From Celeribacter baekdonensis (GTDB taxonomy: Bacteria; Pseudomonadota; Alphaproteobacteria; Rhodobacterales; Rhodobacteraceae), in assembly GCF_900102315.1 (NCBI RefSeq), contig NZ_FNBL01000002.1, positions 345,194 to 409,193 on the forward strand: DNA of 64,000 nt, read 5' to 3'. A model generated the notes under the pieces. It was not told where the DNA came from. It saw only the letters and a program-made list of their open reading frames with translations, and searched no databases. This document shows positions 21,027 to 31,034 of the stretch, in pieces. Position numbers and translations under genes: made by a program. Within the stretch, counting starts at the first letter, position 1. Every line of letters begins with the position of its first letter.

Positions 21027-22000
21027 ACCCGGTTGAGTTTGCCAAAGCGCCGACCACGGGCGGATCGGCGCGCGTGTCCGAAGCCGTGGCGCGGGCCTTG
21101 CGCGCCCGTCTGGGCGACACATCCGCACATGCTCCGGCCCGTCCACGTGACCCGGCGCCCTCGCGTGCCGCTTATCGGTTCAACCGGCTGTGGCTGACCC
21201 CGTCTTTCCGGTTTTTCATGCGTCGCATGGCCCCGGTTTTGGCGATTGCGGGCTGTGTTGGGCTGTGGTTTGTCGATACCGACAACCGCATGGCGTTTCA
21301 TGACACCGTGGCCGAGGTCAAACGCGACATCCAAAACCGCCCGGAATTCATGGTCAAACTCATGGCCATTGATGGCGCATCGGGGGAGCTGTCCGAGGAC
21401 ATTCGCGAAATCACCTCGCTGGATTTCCCGCTGTCCTCTTTTGATCTCGACCTGCCGGGGATGTTGGAGCAAATCGAAGGTCTGGATGCCGTGGCCGAGG
21501 CGGGTCTTCGGGTGCGCGCGGGCGGGATTTTACAGATCGACATCACCGAACGCACCCCCGCCGTGGTCTGGCGCGGGCCGCATGGGCTTGAGATGCTCGA
21601 TGTCGATGGTCACCGCGTCGCCGCATTGGAACACCGGGTGGATCGGCCTGATCTGCCGTTGATTGCAGGCGTTGGTGCCGAACGTGACGTGGCCGAAGCC
21701 CTGGCGATCCTAAAAGCCGCCGCCCCGATCATGCCGCGTTTGCGTGGGTTGGTGCGGGTTGGTGAGCGGCGCTGGAATGTGGTGCTGGACCGCGATCAAG
21801 TCATCCTGTTGCCGGAAGAAAAACCTCTGGGCGCTATGGCGCAGGTGATGGCATTGGATCAGGCCAAAGATATTTTGAGCCGCGATGTCAAAGCGGTGGA
21901 TATGCGCCGGCCAGATCGGCCGACGTTACAATTGACTGAGGCGGCGCAAGACGAGATGCGCAGGCTTCAGGGCGTGGAACTTGGAGTGTCGTTCAGATGA
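21014..22000 (+). CDS. ftsQ: Cell division protein FtsQ
   Basis: FtsQ is a bitopic divisome scaffold. A cytoplasmic tail of about 70 residues, rich in A, R and P, leads to one membrane helix ([16 protein letters not shown]). The periplasmic POTRA and beta domains follow, with [29 protein letters not shown] and RTPAVVW as typical segments. ATG 21014 has GGAGG upstream and overlaps ddl. Length is 328 residues. It overlaps ftsA by four bases. Confidence 0.93.
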   Translation: MRPIDPVEFAKAPTTGGSARVSEAVARALRARLGDTSAHAPARPRDPAPSRAAYRFNRLWLTPSFRFFMRRMAPVLAIAGCVGLWFVDTDNRMAFHDTVAEVKRDIQNRPEFMVKLMAIDGASGELSEDIREITSLDFPLSSFDLDLPGMLEQIEGLDAVAEAGLRVRAGGILQIDITERTPAVVWRGPHGLEMLDVDGHRVAALEHRVDRPDLPLIAGVGAERDVAEALAILKAAAPIMPRLRGLVRVGERRWNVVLDRDQVILLPEEKPLGAMAQVMALDQAKDILSRDVKAVDMRRPDRPTLQLTEAAQDEMRRLQGVELGVSFR

Positions 22001-23328
22001 CTGATCTTTATGCAGCCCAGCGGGCCATGCGGAACATGCGCAAAGCCGCGTTGCAACGCGGGGTCGTTGCCATTTTGGATGTTGGCACCTCTAAAATCGC
22101 CTGTCTTGTGTTGCGCTTTGATGGCGACGGCTTTGTTGGCGGCGAGGGCGTGGGCGCTTTGGCCGGGCAATCGTCGTTTCGGGTGATTGGGGCGGCGACC
22201 ACACGCTCGCGTGGGGTGCGCTTTGGCGAGATTGACGCCATGGCCGAAACAGAACGCGCCATCCGCACCGCCGTGCAGGCGGCACAGAAGATGGCCCAGA
22301 CCCGCGTCGATCACGTCATCGCCTGTTTCTCTGGCGGTCATCCGCGTTCTTATGGCTTGGACGGTCAGGTCGAAGTCGAACAAAACATCGTGTCCGAACA
22401 AGATGTCGCGCGCGTGTTGGCCGCCTCTGAGGTGCCCGATTATGGCCCTCATCGCGAGGTGCTTCATGCTCAGCCGGTCAACTTTGCGCTGGATCACCGG
22501 TCGGGTCTGTCTGATCCGCGCGGTCAAGCCGGGCAAAACCTTGCCGTCGATATGCATATGCTCACCGTCGATGGCGCGGTGATCCAGAACCTTTTGTATT
22601 GCATCAAACGCTGTGACCTCGAGGTCGCGGGTGTGGCCTCTGGCGCCTATGTGTCGGGCATCTCGGCGCTGGTTGAGGACGAACAAGAGCTGGGCGCGGC
22701 CTGTGTCGATATGGGCGGCGGCTCGACCGATGTGTCGATCTTCATGAAAAAACACATGATCTATGCCGATAGCGTGCGCATGGGCGGTGATCATGTCACC
22801 TCTGACATCGCGATGGGATTGCAAATCCCGGCGGCGACCGCAGAGCGGATCAAGACCTTTTACGGCGGCGTTGTCGCCACCGGGATGGACGACCGCGAGA
22901 TGATCGAGGTTGGGGGTGACAGCGGTGATTGGGAGCGCGACCGGCGCACCGTGAGCCGCTCTGAAGTGATCGGGATCATCCGTCCGCGTGTCGAAGAGAT
23001 TCTGGAAGGCGTGCGCGATTGTCTGGACGCCGCCGGGTTTGAACATCTGCCCAGCCAACAGATCGTGTTGACGGGCGGCGCGTCGCAAATTCCGGGGCTT
23101 GATACGTTGGCACCGAAGATTTTGGGCCAACAGGTGCGCATCGGGCGGCCTTTGCGCGTCCAAGGCTTGCCGCAGGCGGCGACCGGAGCGGCCTTTGCCT
23201 CGGCTGTTGGTCTGTGCCTGTTTGCCGCCAATCCGCAAGACGAATGGTGGGACTTTGAAATCCCGACCGAACGCTATCCGGCGCGCTCGCTCAAACGGGC
23301 GATGCGGTGGTTCAAAGACAATTGGTAA
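21997..23328 (+). CDS. ftsA: Cell division protein FtsA
   Basis: FtsA is the actin-fold protein that ties FtsZ filaments to the membrane and recruits later divisome proteins. VAILDVGTSKIACLVL is the phosphate-1 motif, AACVDMGGGSTDVSIFM phosphate-2, and VLTGGASQIPGLD the adenosine motif. The 1C subdomain lies between. The C-terminal SLKRAMRWFKDNW is the amphipathic membrane-targeting helix. Length is 443 residues. It starts in an ATGA overlap with ftsQ and is followed by an unusually long gap before ftsZ. Confidence 0.97.
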   Translation: MTDLYAAQRAMRNMRKAALQRGVVAILDVGTSKIACLVLRFDGDGFVGGEGVGALAGQSSFRVIGAATTRSRGVRFGEIDAMAETERAIRTAVQAAQKMAQTRVDHVIACFSGGHPRSYGLDGQVEVEQNIVSEQDVARVLAASEVPDYGPHREVLHAQPVNFALDHRSGLSDPRGQAGQNLAVDMHMLTVDGAVIQNLLYCIKRCDLEVAGVASGAYVSGISALVEDEQELGAACVDMGGGSTDVSIFMKKHMIYADSVRMGGDHVTSDIAMGLQIPAATAERIKTFYGGVVATGMDDREMIEVGGDSGDWERDRRTVSRSEVIGIIRPRVEEILEGVRDCLDAAGFEHLPSQQIVLTGGASQIPGLDTLAPKILGQQVRIGRPLRVQGLPQAATGAAFASAVGLCLFAANPQDEWWDFEIPTERYPARSLKRAMRWFKDNW

Positions 23329-23808
23329 ACGGATTGCAGTGCCCTACGGGGCTATGCTAATTGAAAAGCAGAGCGGGCGAGTCAACGTCCGCCGAGAGGC
23401 AGAAACGATACCCTTTGACGTCAACGACCCTTTAAATCGGCGCGGATAAGGCAAGACACGGCAAAAGTGGCACTGAAAAATGGCACCGAGCAGTGCCCCG
23501 ACATGATAGCGCGATACGCGCAACGATCGCCTCTTTCGAGAGGGTTTGGAGCGGATTCAGTCCGTTCCATAGGTATGGTTTCTTCAATACCCCCTAAATC
23601 TGGGGTTTTGCGCAAAATCCCGCCGAGTTTAGCGGGGTTAACCCTATATTTTGTGGCGAAATCATGTTTTTGGGATGACGAACCGTCATAAACCTCCTAA
23701 GATTCAACGTGAACAGGTAAATTTTGCCCCGATTCAGGGGTGGGGACAGTTATACGGGCAGCACGGGCAGAAGCACGCGCGCTCGCATAGGAAAGCAGGC
23801 GGTAGATC
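23329..23808. other. ftsA-ftsZ intergenic leader (480 bases)
   Basis: I see no gene. The stretch is less GC-rich than its neighbours and contains several stem-loops: GGCACTG/CAGTGCC (23469-23475 with 23491-23497), CCTCT-TTCG-AGAGG (23530-23543), and GGAGCGGA/TCCGTTCC (23548-23568, one wobble pair). It probably carries an ftsZ-specific promoter and a structured 5' leader. No promoter could be assigned with confidence. Confidence 0.55.
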
Positions 23809-25455
23809 ATGGCTTTGAATCTGACGATGCCCGATCGGGACGAGTTAAAACCGAAAATCACAGTGTTTGGTGTGGGCGGGGCCGGTGGCAACGCGGTCAA
23901 CAACATGATCGAAAAAGAGCTTGAAGGTGTCGATTTCGTCGTTGCGAACACCGATGCACAAGCTTTGCAACACGCCAAGGCCGCGGCCCGCATCCAGATG
24001 GGTGTGAAGGTCACCGAGGGCTTGGGCGCAGGCGCACGTCCCTCCGTGGGGGCCGCCGCTGCCGAAGAAAGCATCGAACAAATCGTTGATCACCTTGCAG
24101 GCGCTCACATGTGTTTCATCACCGCCGGTATGGGCGGTGGCACGGGCACTGGGGCCGCTCCGATCATCGCCCAGGCGGCGCGTGAACTGGGCGTGTTGAC
24201 CGTGGGTGTTGTGACCAAACCGTTCCAATTCGAAGGCGCAAAACGAATGCGTCAGGCCGAAGAGGGCGTTGAGGCGCTGCAAAAGATGGTCGATACGTTG
24301 ATCATCATTCCGAACCAGAACCTGTTCCGTCTGGCCAATGAAAAAACCACCTTTACCGAAGCCTTCTCTATGGCCGATGACGTGCTCTATCAGGGCGTCA
24401 AAGGCGTGACCGATCTCATGGTCCGTCCGGGCCTGATCAACCTCGACTTCGCCGACGTGCGCGCGGTGATGGATGAGATGGGCAAGGCGATGATGGGCAC
24501 GGGCGAAGCGTCCGGTGAAAACCGCGCGATTGAAGCCGCTGAAAAAGCCATCGCCAACCCGTTGTTGGACGAGATTTCTCTGCGCGGTGCAAAAGGCGTG
24601 TTGATCAACATCACCGGCGGCCACGATTTGACCCTGTTCGAATTGGACGAAGCCGCCAACCGCATCCGCGAAGAGGTGGACCCGGAGGCCAATATCATCG
24701 TCGGCTCGACCATGGATTCCACACTCGAAGGCATGATGCGCGTGTCCGTTGTGGCCACGGGCATCGACGCCAACCAGTCTTATGGCGAAATGCCGGTGGC
24801 ACGTCGTCGCTTGTCCGAGCCATTGGCCGCTCCTGCCGTGGTCGAAGAAAAAATCGAACACGCCCCTGCGGCTCCTGTCGCGGTACAGCCAGCGCCCGTC
24901 GAAGAGCCGGCCCAGCCGACGCTCGACGTGTTCGACCCGCAAGTGAATGCGCGCTCTGAGCCGCAACATGCCGCCCGTTATGAGCAGCGTCAGGCCGATT
25001 TCCGTGCCATGGAAGACGATGTTCCGGCTCCGGCCTATCAACCGCGTCCGCAACCCGCGCCGCAACCGGCGATGTATGAACCCGAAGCCGATGCGTTTGT
25101 CGCACCGCGCGCTCCGTCTGCGGGCACGCCGTCGCCCGAAGCTTTGGCACGTTTGCAGGCCGCTGTGGCCAAACAACCGCGCGCTGATATGCGCGCCGAC
25201 CCGCATCCGCAGGCTGATCCGAATGCGGGCAAGGCCGGTCGCTTTGGCATCAACTCCTTGATCGGTCGCATGACCGGCCATGGTGCCGAGGGGGAAGCCC
25301 GTCCCGTTCAACCGCAGGCCCAGCCGCAAGCCCGGTTTGGCGCGCAGCCGCAAGTGCGCCCGCAAGTCCATCAGGCCTATGACGAAGACCAGGATCCGAA
25401 TCCCGAAGCGGAAAAGATCGAGATTCCGGCTTTCCTGCGTCGTCAGGCCAACTGA
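23809..25455 (+). CDS. ftsZ: Cell division GTPase FtsZ
   Basis: FtsZ is the tubulin-like GTPase that forms the Z ring. The GTPase core is residues 1-320 or so. [15 protein letters not shown] and the tubulin signature [14 protein letters not shown] (near residue 108) bind GTP, and the T7-loop segment [15 protein letters not shown] lies further on. A disordered linker of roughly 215 residues rich in P, A, Q and R follows. The extreme C-terminus [14 protein letters not shown] is the conserved peptide that binds FtsA and other partners. At 548 residues it is longer than E. coli FtsZ (383), as usual for alphaproteobacteria. Confidence 0.98.
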   Translation: MALNLTMPDRDELKPKITVFGVGGAGGNAVNNMIEKELEGVDFVVANTDAQALQHAKAAARIQMGVKVTEGLGAGARPSVGAAAAEESIEQIVDHLAGAHMCFITAGMGGGTGTGAAPIIAQAARELGVLTVGVVTKPFQFEGAKRMRQAEEGVEALQKMVDTLIIIPNQNLFRLANEKTTFTEAFSMADDVLYQGVKGVTDLMVRPGLINLDFADVRAVMDEMGKAMMGTGEASGENRAIEAAEKAIANPLLDEISLRGAKGVLINITGGHDLTLFELDEAANRIREEVDPEANIIVGSTMDSTLEGMMRVSVVATGIDANQSYGEMPVARRRLSEPLAAPAVVEEKIEHAPAAPVAVQPAPVEEPAQPTLDVFDPQVNARSEPQHAARYEQRQADFRAMEDDVPAPAYQPRPQPAPQPAMYEPEADAFVAPRAPSAGTPSPEALARLQAAVAKQPRADMRADPHPQADPNAGKAGRFGINSLIGRMTGHGAEGEARPVQPQAQPQARFGAQPQVRPQVHQAYDEDQDPNPEAEKIEIPAFLRRQAN

Positions 25456-25821
25456 CATAAATCTGTGATCACGCGTCTGATAACCGCAGAATTCAGGTCA
25501 CATTTTTAGAAAATCATCAGAGTAAGAGGTCGCCTTTGGGCGGCCTTTTTCTTTTTATAACAGTGAGTTGCTGCGATGCGGCGTGAATGTGCGCGAAAAT
25601 CTGCCTTTCAGGGGGTGCTCATGTTTCAATCCGTTACAAAGATTGAGTTGAGGCTATGGCCCATTGTTGGTTAGGAGACTGTAAACCAAGCACCGGGGTG
25701 GTGTGAGGAGCCGATATCTGCAGCCAAGCAAGGGACTTCCCGCAGAGCGCAGTACGAGATCGGCATGATTATAACCCGCGAGAAACGCCATCTGCGTGGG
25801 AAAATGAATGTGAGGCCTCTG
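25456..25821. other. ftsZ-lpxC intergenic region
   Basis: It holds the ftsZ terminator (25528-25556) and about 240 further bases without a recognisable gene, presumably with the lpxC promoter. Two short in-frame ATG codons at 25765 and 25804 are alternative lpxC starts. Confidence 0.5.
25528..25556 (+). terminator. Rho-independent terminator after ftsZ
   Basis: GGTCGCC (25528-25534) pairs with GGCGGCC (25539-25545) with one wobble pair. TTTTTCTTTTT follows at once. Confidence 0.85.
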
Positions 25822-26757
25822 GTGCAGACCACGGTAGCAAGCAAAGTTCGGTTCGACGGGGTGGGTCTCCATTCCGGTGCGCCTGTGTGTATGGTTGTCG
25901 CGCCTGCACCGGCCAATACCGGCATCACCTTTGTGCGCTCTGATATTCACGCCGACGTCTCTGATCCGCGTGACGCGATCATTCCGGCGCGGTGGGACCA
26001 TGTTGTCCCCTCGCAGCTCTGCACCCTGATCCGCAACGAAGATGGCGCAGAGGTTTCGACCATTGAACATATCATGGCTGCGCTTGCGGGCTGTGGCATC
26101 TCCAACGCCACCGTCTTCGTTGATGGGCCTGAGGTGCCGATCGTTGATGGCTCTGCCGCTCCTTTTGTGGATGGCTTGCTGGCTGTGGGTCTGGTCAACC
26201 AGGAGGGTCCGACCCGCGCGCTGAAAATTCTCAAACCCGTTGAGGTCACCAATGGCTCCGCCAAAGCGCGTCTTGAGCCAGCAGAGACCCTGGAAATTGA
26301 TTTCCACATTGATTTTGTGGACGAAGCCATCGGCGTGCAGGACAAGCGGTTGGTCATGGCCAATGGCGCCTTTGTGCGTGAACTGTCGAATTGCCGCACC
26401 TTTTGCCGTAAGGCGGATGTGGATCATATGCAGCAAAACGGTCTGGCGCTTGGTGGCACCTTTGAAAACGCCGTTGTCGTTGATGGTCAGGACGTGTTGA
26501 GCCCCGGCGGTTTGCGCCGCGCGGATGAACCCGTGCGCCATAAAATGTTGGACGCTTTGGGTGATTTGTACCTCGCGGGAGCGCCCATTTTGGGGCGCTA
26601 TATTGGTGAAAAATCCGGTCACGCGATGACCAACGCCTTGTTGCGCGAACTCTTTGCGACTCGCGGTGCTTGGGCCTATGTCACCGTTGATGCGCCCACG
26701 GCGGCGCGTCTTCCGGGGGCGGGGGTGTCGCGCTCTGATCTGGCGTTTTGCGCCTAA
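25822..26757 (+). CDS. lpxC: UDP-3-O-acyl-N-acetylglucosamine deacetylase LpxC
   Basis: LpxC is the zinc enzyme for the committed step of lipid A synthesis. GVGLHSGAPVCM is the N-terminal motif. STIEHIMAALAGCGISN carries the first zinc histidine. RVKH-type residues appear as VRHKMLDALGDLYLAG, with the zinc His and Asp, and KSGHAMTNALL has the catalytic histidine. I start at GTG 25822 (311 residues): GAGG lies six bases upstream and VQTTVASKV then aligns with the usual N-terminus. ATG 25804 adds six residues and ATG 25765 nineteen. Confidence 0.93.
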   Translation: MQTTVASKVRFDGVGLHSGAPVCMVVAPAPANTGITFVRSDIHADVSDPRDAIIPARWDHVVPSQLCTLIRNEDGAEVSTIEHIMAALAGCGISNATVFVDGPEVPIVDGSAAPFVDGLLAVGLVNQEGPTRALKILKPVEVTNGSAKARLEPAETLEIDFHIDFVDEAIGVQDKRLVMANGAFVRELSNCRTFCRKADVDHMQQNGLALGGTFENAVVVDGQDVLSPGGLRRADEPVRHKMLDALGDLYLAGAPILGRYIGEKSGHAMTNALLRELFATRGAWAYVTVDAPTAARLPGAGVSRSDLAFCA

Positions 26758-26833
26758 ACCACACGCCGTGGGGAAGAGTTCAGAGCTTTTCAAAATCCCC
26801 CGATAGAGGAAAAACACAAAAGCCTCTACACCG

Positions 26834-26855
26834 TGACGTTATTTCCGGTGTAAAG
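26834..26855. repeat. Inverted repeat in the lpxC-bamD gap
   Basis: ACACCG (about 26828-26833) and CGGTGT (about 26848-26853) can pair around an A/T-rich spacer. No T-run follows directly. Possibly a weak terminator or regulatory site in the 183-base gap. Confidence 0.3.
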
Positions 26856-26940
26856 ACGTTTTGCACCGGATTTTTCTGTGTTAGGAGTGAGGTCACGGCC
26901 CAGTTTTAGGGGCTGATGACTGGTGTAGGTAGGACCTTTC

Positions 26941-27777
26941 ATGACGGCACGTATCAAACGCGGATTGGGTGTAACGCTTGGACTTTCCATGGCTTTTCTC
27001 GTGGCCTGTGGGGATAATCCGCCCACGACCGATCTTGAAGGCTACCCGGCGGAAGAGATCTACAAACGCGCAGAATATGAGATCACCCAAAAGGATTTCG
27101 GCGACGCCGCCTTCTATTTTGGCGAGGTCGAGCGCCTTTATCCCTATTCCGATTGGGCCAAACGCGCTTTGATCATGCAGGCCTTTTCTTATCATCGTGA
27201 TCGCGACTATGAAAATGCCCGCGTGTCCGCCCAACGTTTCCTTGATTTCTATCCCGCCGACGAAGACGCCGCCTATGCGCAATACCTCCTCGCGCTGTCT
27301 TATTATGACCAGATCGACGACATCGGTCGCGATCAGGGCCTGACCTTTCAGGCGCTTCAGGCGCTGCGGGTGGTGATCGAACGCTATCCTGACAGCGAAT
27401 ATGCACGCTCGGCGATTCTGAAATTCGACCTCGCCTTTGACCACCTTGCGGGCAAAGAGATGGAGATCGGGCGCTATTATTTGAAACACAAACATTACAC
27501 GGCGGCAGTGAACCGGTTCCGTGTCGTGGTCGAGCAATTCCAAACCACCCGGCACACGCCAGAGGCGCTGCACCGGTTGGTCGAATCCTACCTGTCGCTT
27601 GGTTTTGTCGAAGAGGCACAAACCGCGGCGGCGATTTTGGGTCACAATTACCAATCGACCGAGTGGTATCAGGACAGTTACAAACTGCTGACCGGGCAGG
27701 GGCTTGAACCAAAGGTCTTTGAGAACAACTGGCTCGGCGCGGTGTATCGTCAGATGATCCGCGGCGAATGGCTCTGA
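26941..27777 (+). CDS. bamD: Outer membrane assembly lipoprotein BamD
   Basis: BamD is an essential lipoprotein of the beta-barrel assembly machine on the inner face of the outer membrane. The lipoprotein signal ends in the lipobox LVAC with the cysteine at residue 22. The rest forms TPR-like repeats: YPAEEIYKRAEYEI, FYFGEVERLYPYSDW, RVSAQRFLDFYPADEDA, ALRVVIERYPDSEYA. Length is 278 residues. AGGTAGGA lies six bases before ATG 26941. Its position between lpxC and recN is conserved in Rhodobacteraceae. Confidence 0.96.
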   Translation: MTARIKRGLGVTLGLSMAFLVACGDNPPTTDLEGYPAEEIYKRAEYEITQKDFGDAAFYFGEVERLYPYSDWAKRALIMQAFSYHRDRDYENARVSAQRFLDFYPADEDAAYAQYLLALSYYDQIDDIGRDQGLTFQALQALRVVIERYPDSEYARSAILKFDLAFDHLAGKEMEIGRYYLKHKHYTAAVNRFRVVVEQFQTTRHTPEALHRLVESYLSLGFVEEAQTAAAILGHNYQSTEWYQDSYKLLTGQGLEPKVFENNWLGAVYRQMIRGEWL

Positions 27778-27796
27778 GGGACGGAGCGCCCATCTC

Positions 27797-29449
27797 ATGT
27801 TAAGAAGTCTCGACATCCGGGACATGTTGATCATTGACCGGCTGGAACTTGAGTTTCAGCCGGGTCTCAATGTGTTGACCGGCGAAACCGGTGCGGGCAA
27901 ATCCATCCTGCTTGACAGTCTCGGCTTTGTGCTGGGCTGGCGCGGGCGCGCCGATTTGGTGCGCGCGGGGGCGGCGCAGGGCGAAGTGACGGCGGTGTTC
28001 GATTTGCCGCGCGGCCATGACGCCGAGGATGTGCTGAAAGAATTGGACATCGAGGCCGAGGATGGCGAGCTGATCCTGCGCCGGGTCAATGCCGCCGACG
28101 GGCGCAAAACCGCATGGGTCAATGACCGCCGGGTGTCGGGCGATGTGTTGCGCCGACTCTCGGACGTGCTGGTGGAATTGCACGGCCAACATGATGATCG
28201 CGGGCTGTTGAACCCGCGTGGCCACCGCACGCTTTTGGACAGTTTCGGCGGGCTTGAGCCCATGGTGACTGCCACACGCCAGGCTTGGAAAACGCTCTCT
28301 GAGGCGCGCAAAGCCTTGGTCAAAGCGACCAGGGAGCAAGCCGCGCTCAAGAACGAAGAAGAGTTCCTGCGTCATGCCGTGGCCGAATTTGATGCGCTCA
28401 ATCCCGAGCCCGGTGAAGAGGCCAAACTCGACGCCCAACGTCGCCTGATGCAGTCCTCTGAAAAGATCGCCGCAGATGTCGCCAAGGCCCATCAAGCCCT
28501 GTCCTATGATGGCGGCGAGGGGATGTTGGCGGATGCTCTGCGTTGGCTTGAGGGCGCGGCGGAAAAGGCCGAAGGGCGGCTTGAGGGCGCGATTGAATCC
28601 TTGGGTCGGGCGCTCAATGAATTGGCCGATGCGCAGTCTGGCGTCGAATCCTGTATCGACGCGCTGCGGTTCAACCCGCATGAGTTGGAAAATGTCGAAG
28701 AGCGGCTGTTCGCCATTCGTGGACTGGCGCGCAAACATTCGGTTTTGGCCGATGATCTCGGCGGTTTTGCCGATGCGCTGCGGCTGAAACTGGCCGCTCT
28801 TGATCGTGGTGAGGGCGATCTCGTGGCGCTGACCAAAGCGGTTGAGACGGCTGAAGCCACCTATGACAGCGCCGCTGACATCCTGACGCAGGCCCGCACC
28901 AAAGCCGCCGCCGAGTTGGATGTGATGATGGCCAAGGAACTCGCCCCACTCAAAATGGAACGTGCGGTGTTTTCGACCCAAATCACATTGGGCGAGCCGG
29001 GCGCGGAGGGTCGCGACTCCGTGGCCTTTACGGTCGCCACCAACCCCGGCGCGCCTGCTGGTCCGATCGGAAAAATCGCCTCTGGCGGGGAATTGTCGCG
29101 CTTTCTTTTGGCGCTCAAAGTTTGCCTCACCCGCGATCAATCCGGCGTCACGATGATCTTTGACGAGATCGACCGTGGTGTCGGCGGTGCCACGGCGGAT
29201 GCGGTCGGGCGGCGGCTCAAAGCCCTGGCCTCAGATGGGCAGGTCTTGGTCGTCACCCATAGCCCGCAAGTGGCGGCCTTGGGCGGGCATCATTGGCGCG
29301 TGGCCAAACGGGTCGAAGGTGGCATGACGCTTTCCGAAGTCACGCCTTTGGACGAGATGGCAAGGATTGACGAATTGGCGCGGATGTTGGCGGGTGATAC
29401 GATCACCGAAGCCGCGCGTGACGCCGCCCGCGCGCTTTTGATCGGCTAA
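27797..29449 (+). CDS. recN: DNA repair ATPase RecN
   Basis: RecN is an SMC-like ATPase for recombinational repair of double-strand breaks. The N-terminus has NVLTGETGAGKSILLDSLGF (Walker A at residues 29-36). Long coiled-coil arms rich in A, E and K form the middle. The ABC signature GGELSRFLLALK and Walker B MIFDEIDRGVGG (near residue 452) lie in the C-terminal half, followed by VVTHSPQVAALGGHHW. Length is 550 residues. It closes the dcw-lpxC-bamD series on the plus strand. Confidence 0.96.
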   Translation: MLRSLDIRDMLIIDRLELEFQPGLNVLTGETGAGKSILLDSLGFVLGWRGRADLVRAGAAQGEVTAVFDLPRGHDAEDVLKELDIEAEDGELILRRVNAADGRKTAWVNDRRVSGDVLRRLSDVLVELHGQHDDRGLLNPRGHRTLLDSFGGLEPMVTATRQAWKTLSEARKALVKATREQAALKNEEEFLRHAVAEFDALNPEPGEEAKLDAQRRLMQSSEKIAADVAKAHQALSYDGGEGMLADALRWLEGAAEKAEGRLEGAIESLGRALNELADAQSGVESCIDALRFNPHELENVEERLFAIRGLARKHSVLADDLGGFADALRLKLAALDRGEGDLVALTKAVETAEATYDSAADILTQARTKAAAELDVMMAKELAPLKMERAVFSTQITLGEPGAEGRDSVAFTVATNPGAPAGPIGKIASGGELSRFLLALKVCLTRDQSGVTMIFDEIDRGVGGATADAVGRRLKALASDGQVLVVTHSPQVAALGGHHWRVAKRVEGGMTLSEVTPLDEMARIDELARMLAGDTITEAARDAARALLIG

Positions 29450-29481
29450 GACTACAGGCACGAGACGAAAGCCGCGCGCCT

Positions 29482-29508
29482 GTCTTTACCGTGATGAAAA
29501 TACTCAAA
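29482..29508. repeat. Dispersed intergenic repeat (copy 1)
   Basis: This 27-base stretch, reading GTCTTTAC then AAAATACTCAAA, matches 56937-56963 at 24 of 27 positions. Both copies lie just downstream of a minus-strand stop codon (here the FAD-linked dehydrogenase). Confidence 0.7.
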
Positions 29509-29510
29509 TC

Positions 29511-30878
29511 TTAGGGGACGATCTTGCCCGGATTAAGGATATTCTTCGGGTCCAGTGCCGCCTTGATCGCACCCATCATCGCCCAAGCCTCGCCGTGTTC
29601 TTCGATCATCAGGCTCTTTTTGCCCATACCGATGCCATGTTCGCCGGTGATCGTGCCGCCCAACCTCAGCGCCCGTTCGGCCATCAGATGCGCCAAGCGT
29701 TTGGCTTCTTTGATCTCGGCCTCGTCATTGGGGTCGACCAGCAAAATGGCGTGAAAATTGCCGTCTCCGACATGGCCCAAAATCGGCCCGTCCAAGGGCG
29801 AGGCCTTGATGTCTTCCGCTGTTTCTTCCACCGCCTGAGCCAGTTTCGAGATTGGCACACAGATGTCGGTGACCACGGCTTTCGCACCTTTTTTGAGCGC
29901 CAAACAGGCCCAATAGGCGTGGTGACGCATGGTCCAAAGCGCGGTGCGGTCCTCAGCTTTGGTGGCCCAGTTGAAATCCGAGCCGCCGAAATCGTGGACG
30001 ATCTCGCCAAACAGATCGACCTGCTCAGACACCGCCTGTTCCGAGCCGTTGAATTCGACGAACAAATGCGGCTTCAGCGGAAAATCTGAGCCGGAATAGA
30101 GGTTCACGGCATTCACGGAATCCGCGTCCAAAAATTCGATCCGCGCCATCGGCAGGCCGATCTGGATCGTCGCAATCACCGCCTCGACCGCAGGCCCCAT
30201 CTCGTCAAAGGCACAGACCGCTGCCGACACCGCTTCGGGTTGCCCATGCAGCCGCAGGGTCAGTTCGGTGATCAGGCCCAATGTGCCCTCGGACCCGACC
30301 ATCAAAGCGGTCAAATCATAACCCGCCGCCGATTTGCGCGCCCGCGATCCGGTGCGCACAATCGTGCCATCGGCCAAGACGACCTCAAGCCCGATGACAT
30401 TGTCGCGCATGGTGCCGTATTTCACCGCCGTGGTGCCCGACGCGCGGGTCATCGCCATGCCGCCGAGCGAGGCATTCGCGCCCGGATCGACCGGGAACAT
30501 CAACCCGGTGGTGCGCAATTCGACATTGAGCGCCTCGCGGGTCACGCCCGGTTGCACCACCACATCCATATCGGCGTCATTGATCCGCAACACCCGATTC
30601 ATCCGGGAAAAATCCACCACAATCCCGCCGTGAATCGCCAAAGTTTGACCCTCAAGCGAGGTGCCCGCGCCAAAGCCCGTGACAGGGATGTCATGGGCGT
30701 GGCACAGTTTCATCAGGGCTGCGACCTCTTCGGTGGTTTCGGGATAGGCCACGGCTTCGGGCGGGGTCAGCGGAAACCACGTCTCGGACTGGCCGTGTTG
30801 ATCCAAATCGGACTTGGAACGGGTGAAGCGACCCTCTAGAACGGAGGAAAGCTCGGTGAAGAGAGTATCTGAGATCAT
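29511..30878 (-). CDS. FAD-linked D-lactate/glycolate dehydrogenase-type oxidase
   Basis: This flavoprotein is of the GlcD/Dld family, 455 residues. The FAD-binding type 4 domain lies in the N-terminal half (VTGFGAGTSLEGQTLAIHGG, GANASLGGMAMTRASGTTAVKYG). The C-terminal FAD-linked oxidase domain ends with GGTITGEHGIGMGKKSL, the family signature. It likely oxidises D-lactate or a similar 2-hydroxyacid and passes electrons to cytochrome c or quinone. Exact substrate is not decided by sequence. It is convergent with recN and divergent from the ClC gene. Confidence 0.9.
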   Translation of the reverse strand: MISDTLFTELSSVLEGRFTRSKSDLDQHGQSETWFPLTPPEAVAYPETTEEVAALMKLCHAHDIPVTGFGAGTSLEGQTLAIHGGIVVDFSRMNRVLRINDADMDVVVQPGVTREALNVELRTTGLMFPVDPGANASLGGMAMTRASGTTAVKYGTMRDNVIGLEVVLADGTIVRTGSRARKSAAGYDLTALMVGSEGTLGLITELTLRLHGQPEAVSAAVCAFDEMGPAVEAVIATIQIGLPMARIEFLDADSVNAVNLYSGSDFPLKPHLFVEFNGSEQAVSEQVDLFGEIVHDFGGSDFNWATKAEDRTALWTMRHHAYWACLALKKGAKAVVTDICVPISKLAQAVEETAEDIKASPLDGPILGHVGDGNFHAILLVDPNDEAEIKEAKRLAHLMAERALRLGGTITGEHGIGMGKKSLMIEEHGEAWAMMGAIKAALDPKNILNPGKIVP

Positions 30879-31034
30879 ATCGGAATCGCTGTCTGTTGCG
30901 GCTGATCGACCTTAGAGGATGCGGCGGGGCAGTGAAAGCGCAGGACCCGCCTGACAGAGGATAAAATCCGCCGATCAAAGGCGATTGGGCGCGAAAAAAC
31001 GCCGATAATTGAGGGCAGGGGGACAGCGTCGGGC

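Noticed and set aside
23626-23642. CtrA-like site before ftsZ
   Set aside because: TTTA and TTAA are separated by six bases and one half is imperfect. The consensus requires TTAA-N7-TTAA.
23467-23691. 74-codon open frame in the ftsA-ftsZ gap
   Set aside because: No ribosome site, crosses several hairpins, and shows no domain. More likely non-coding leader.
23845-25458. Long open frame (537 codons) antisense to ftsZ
   Set aside because: It is an effect of GC-rich codon bias on the opposite strand. The protein is Arg/His-rich without any family motif, and the plus strand encodes a clear FtsZ.
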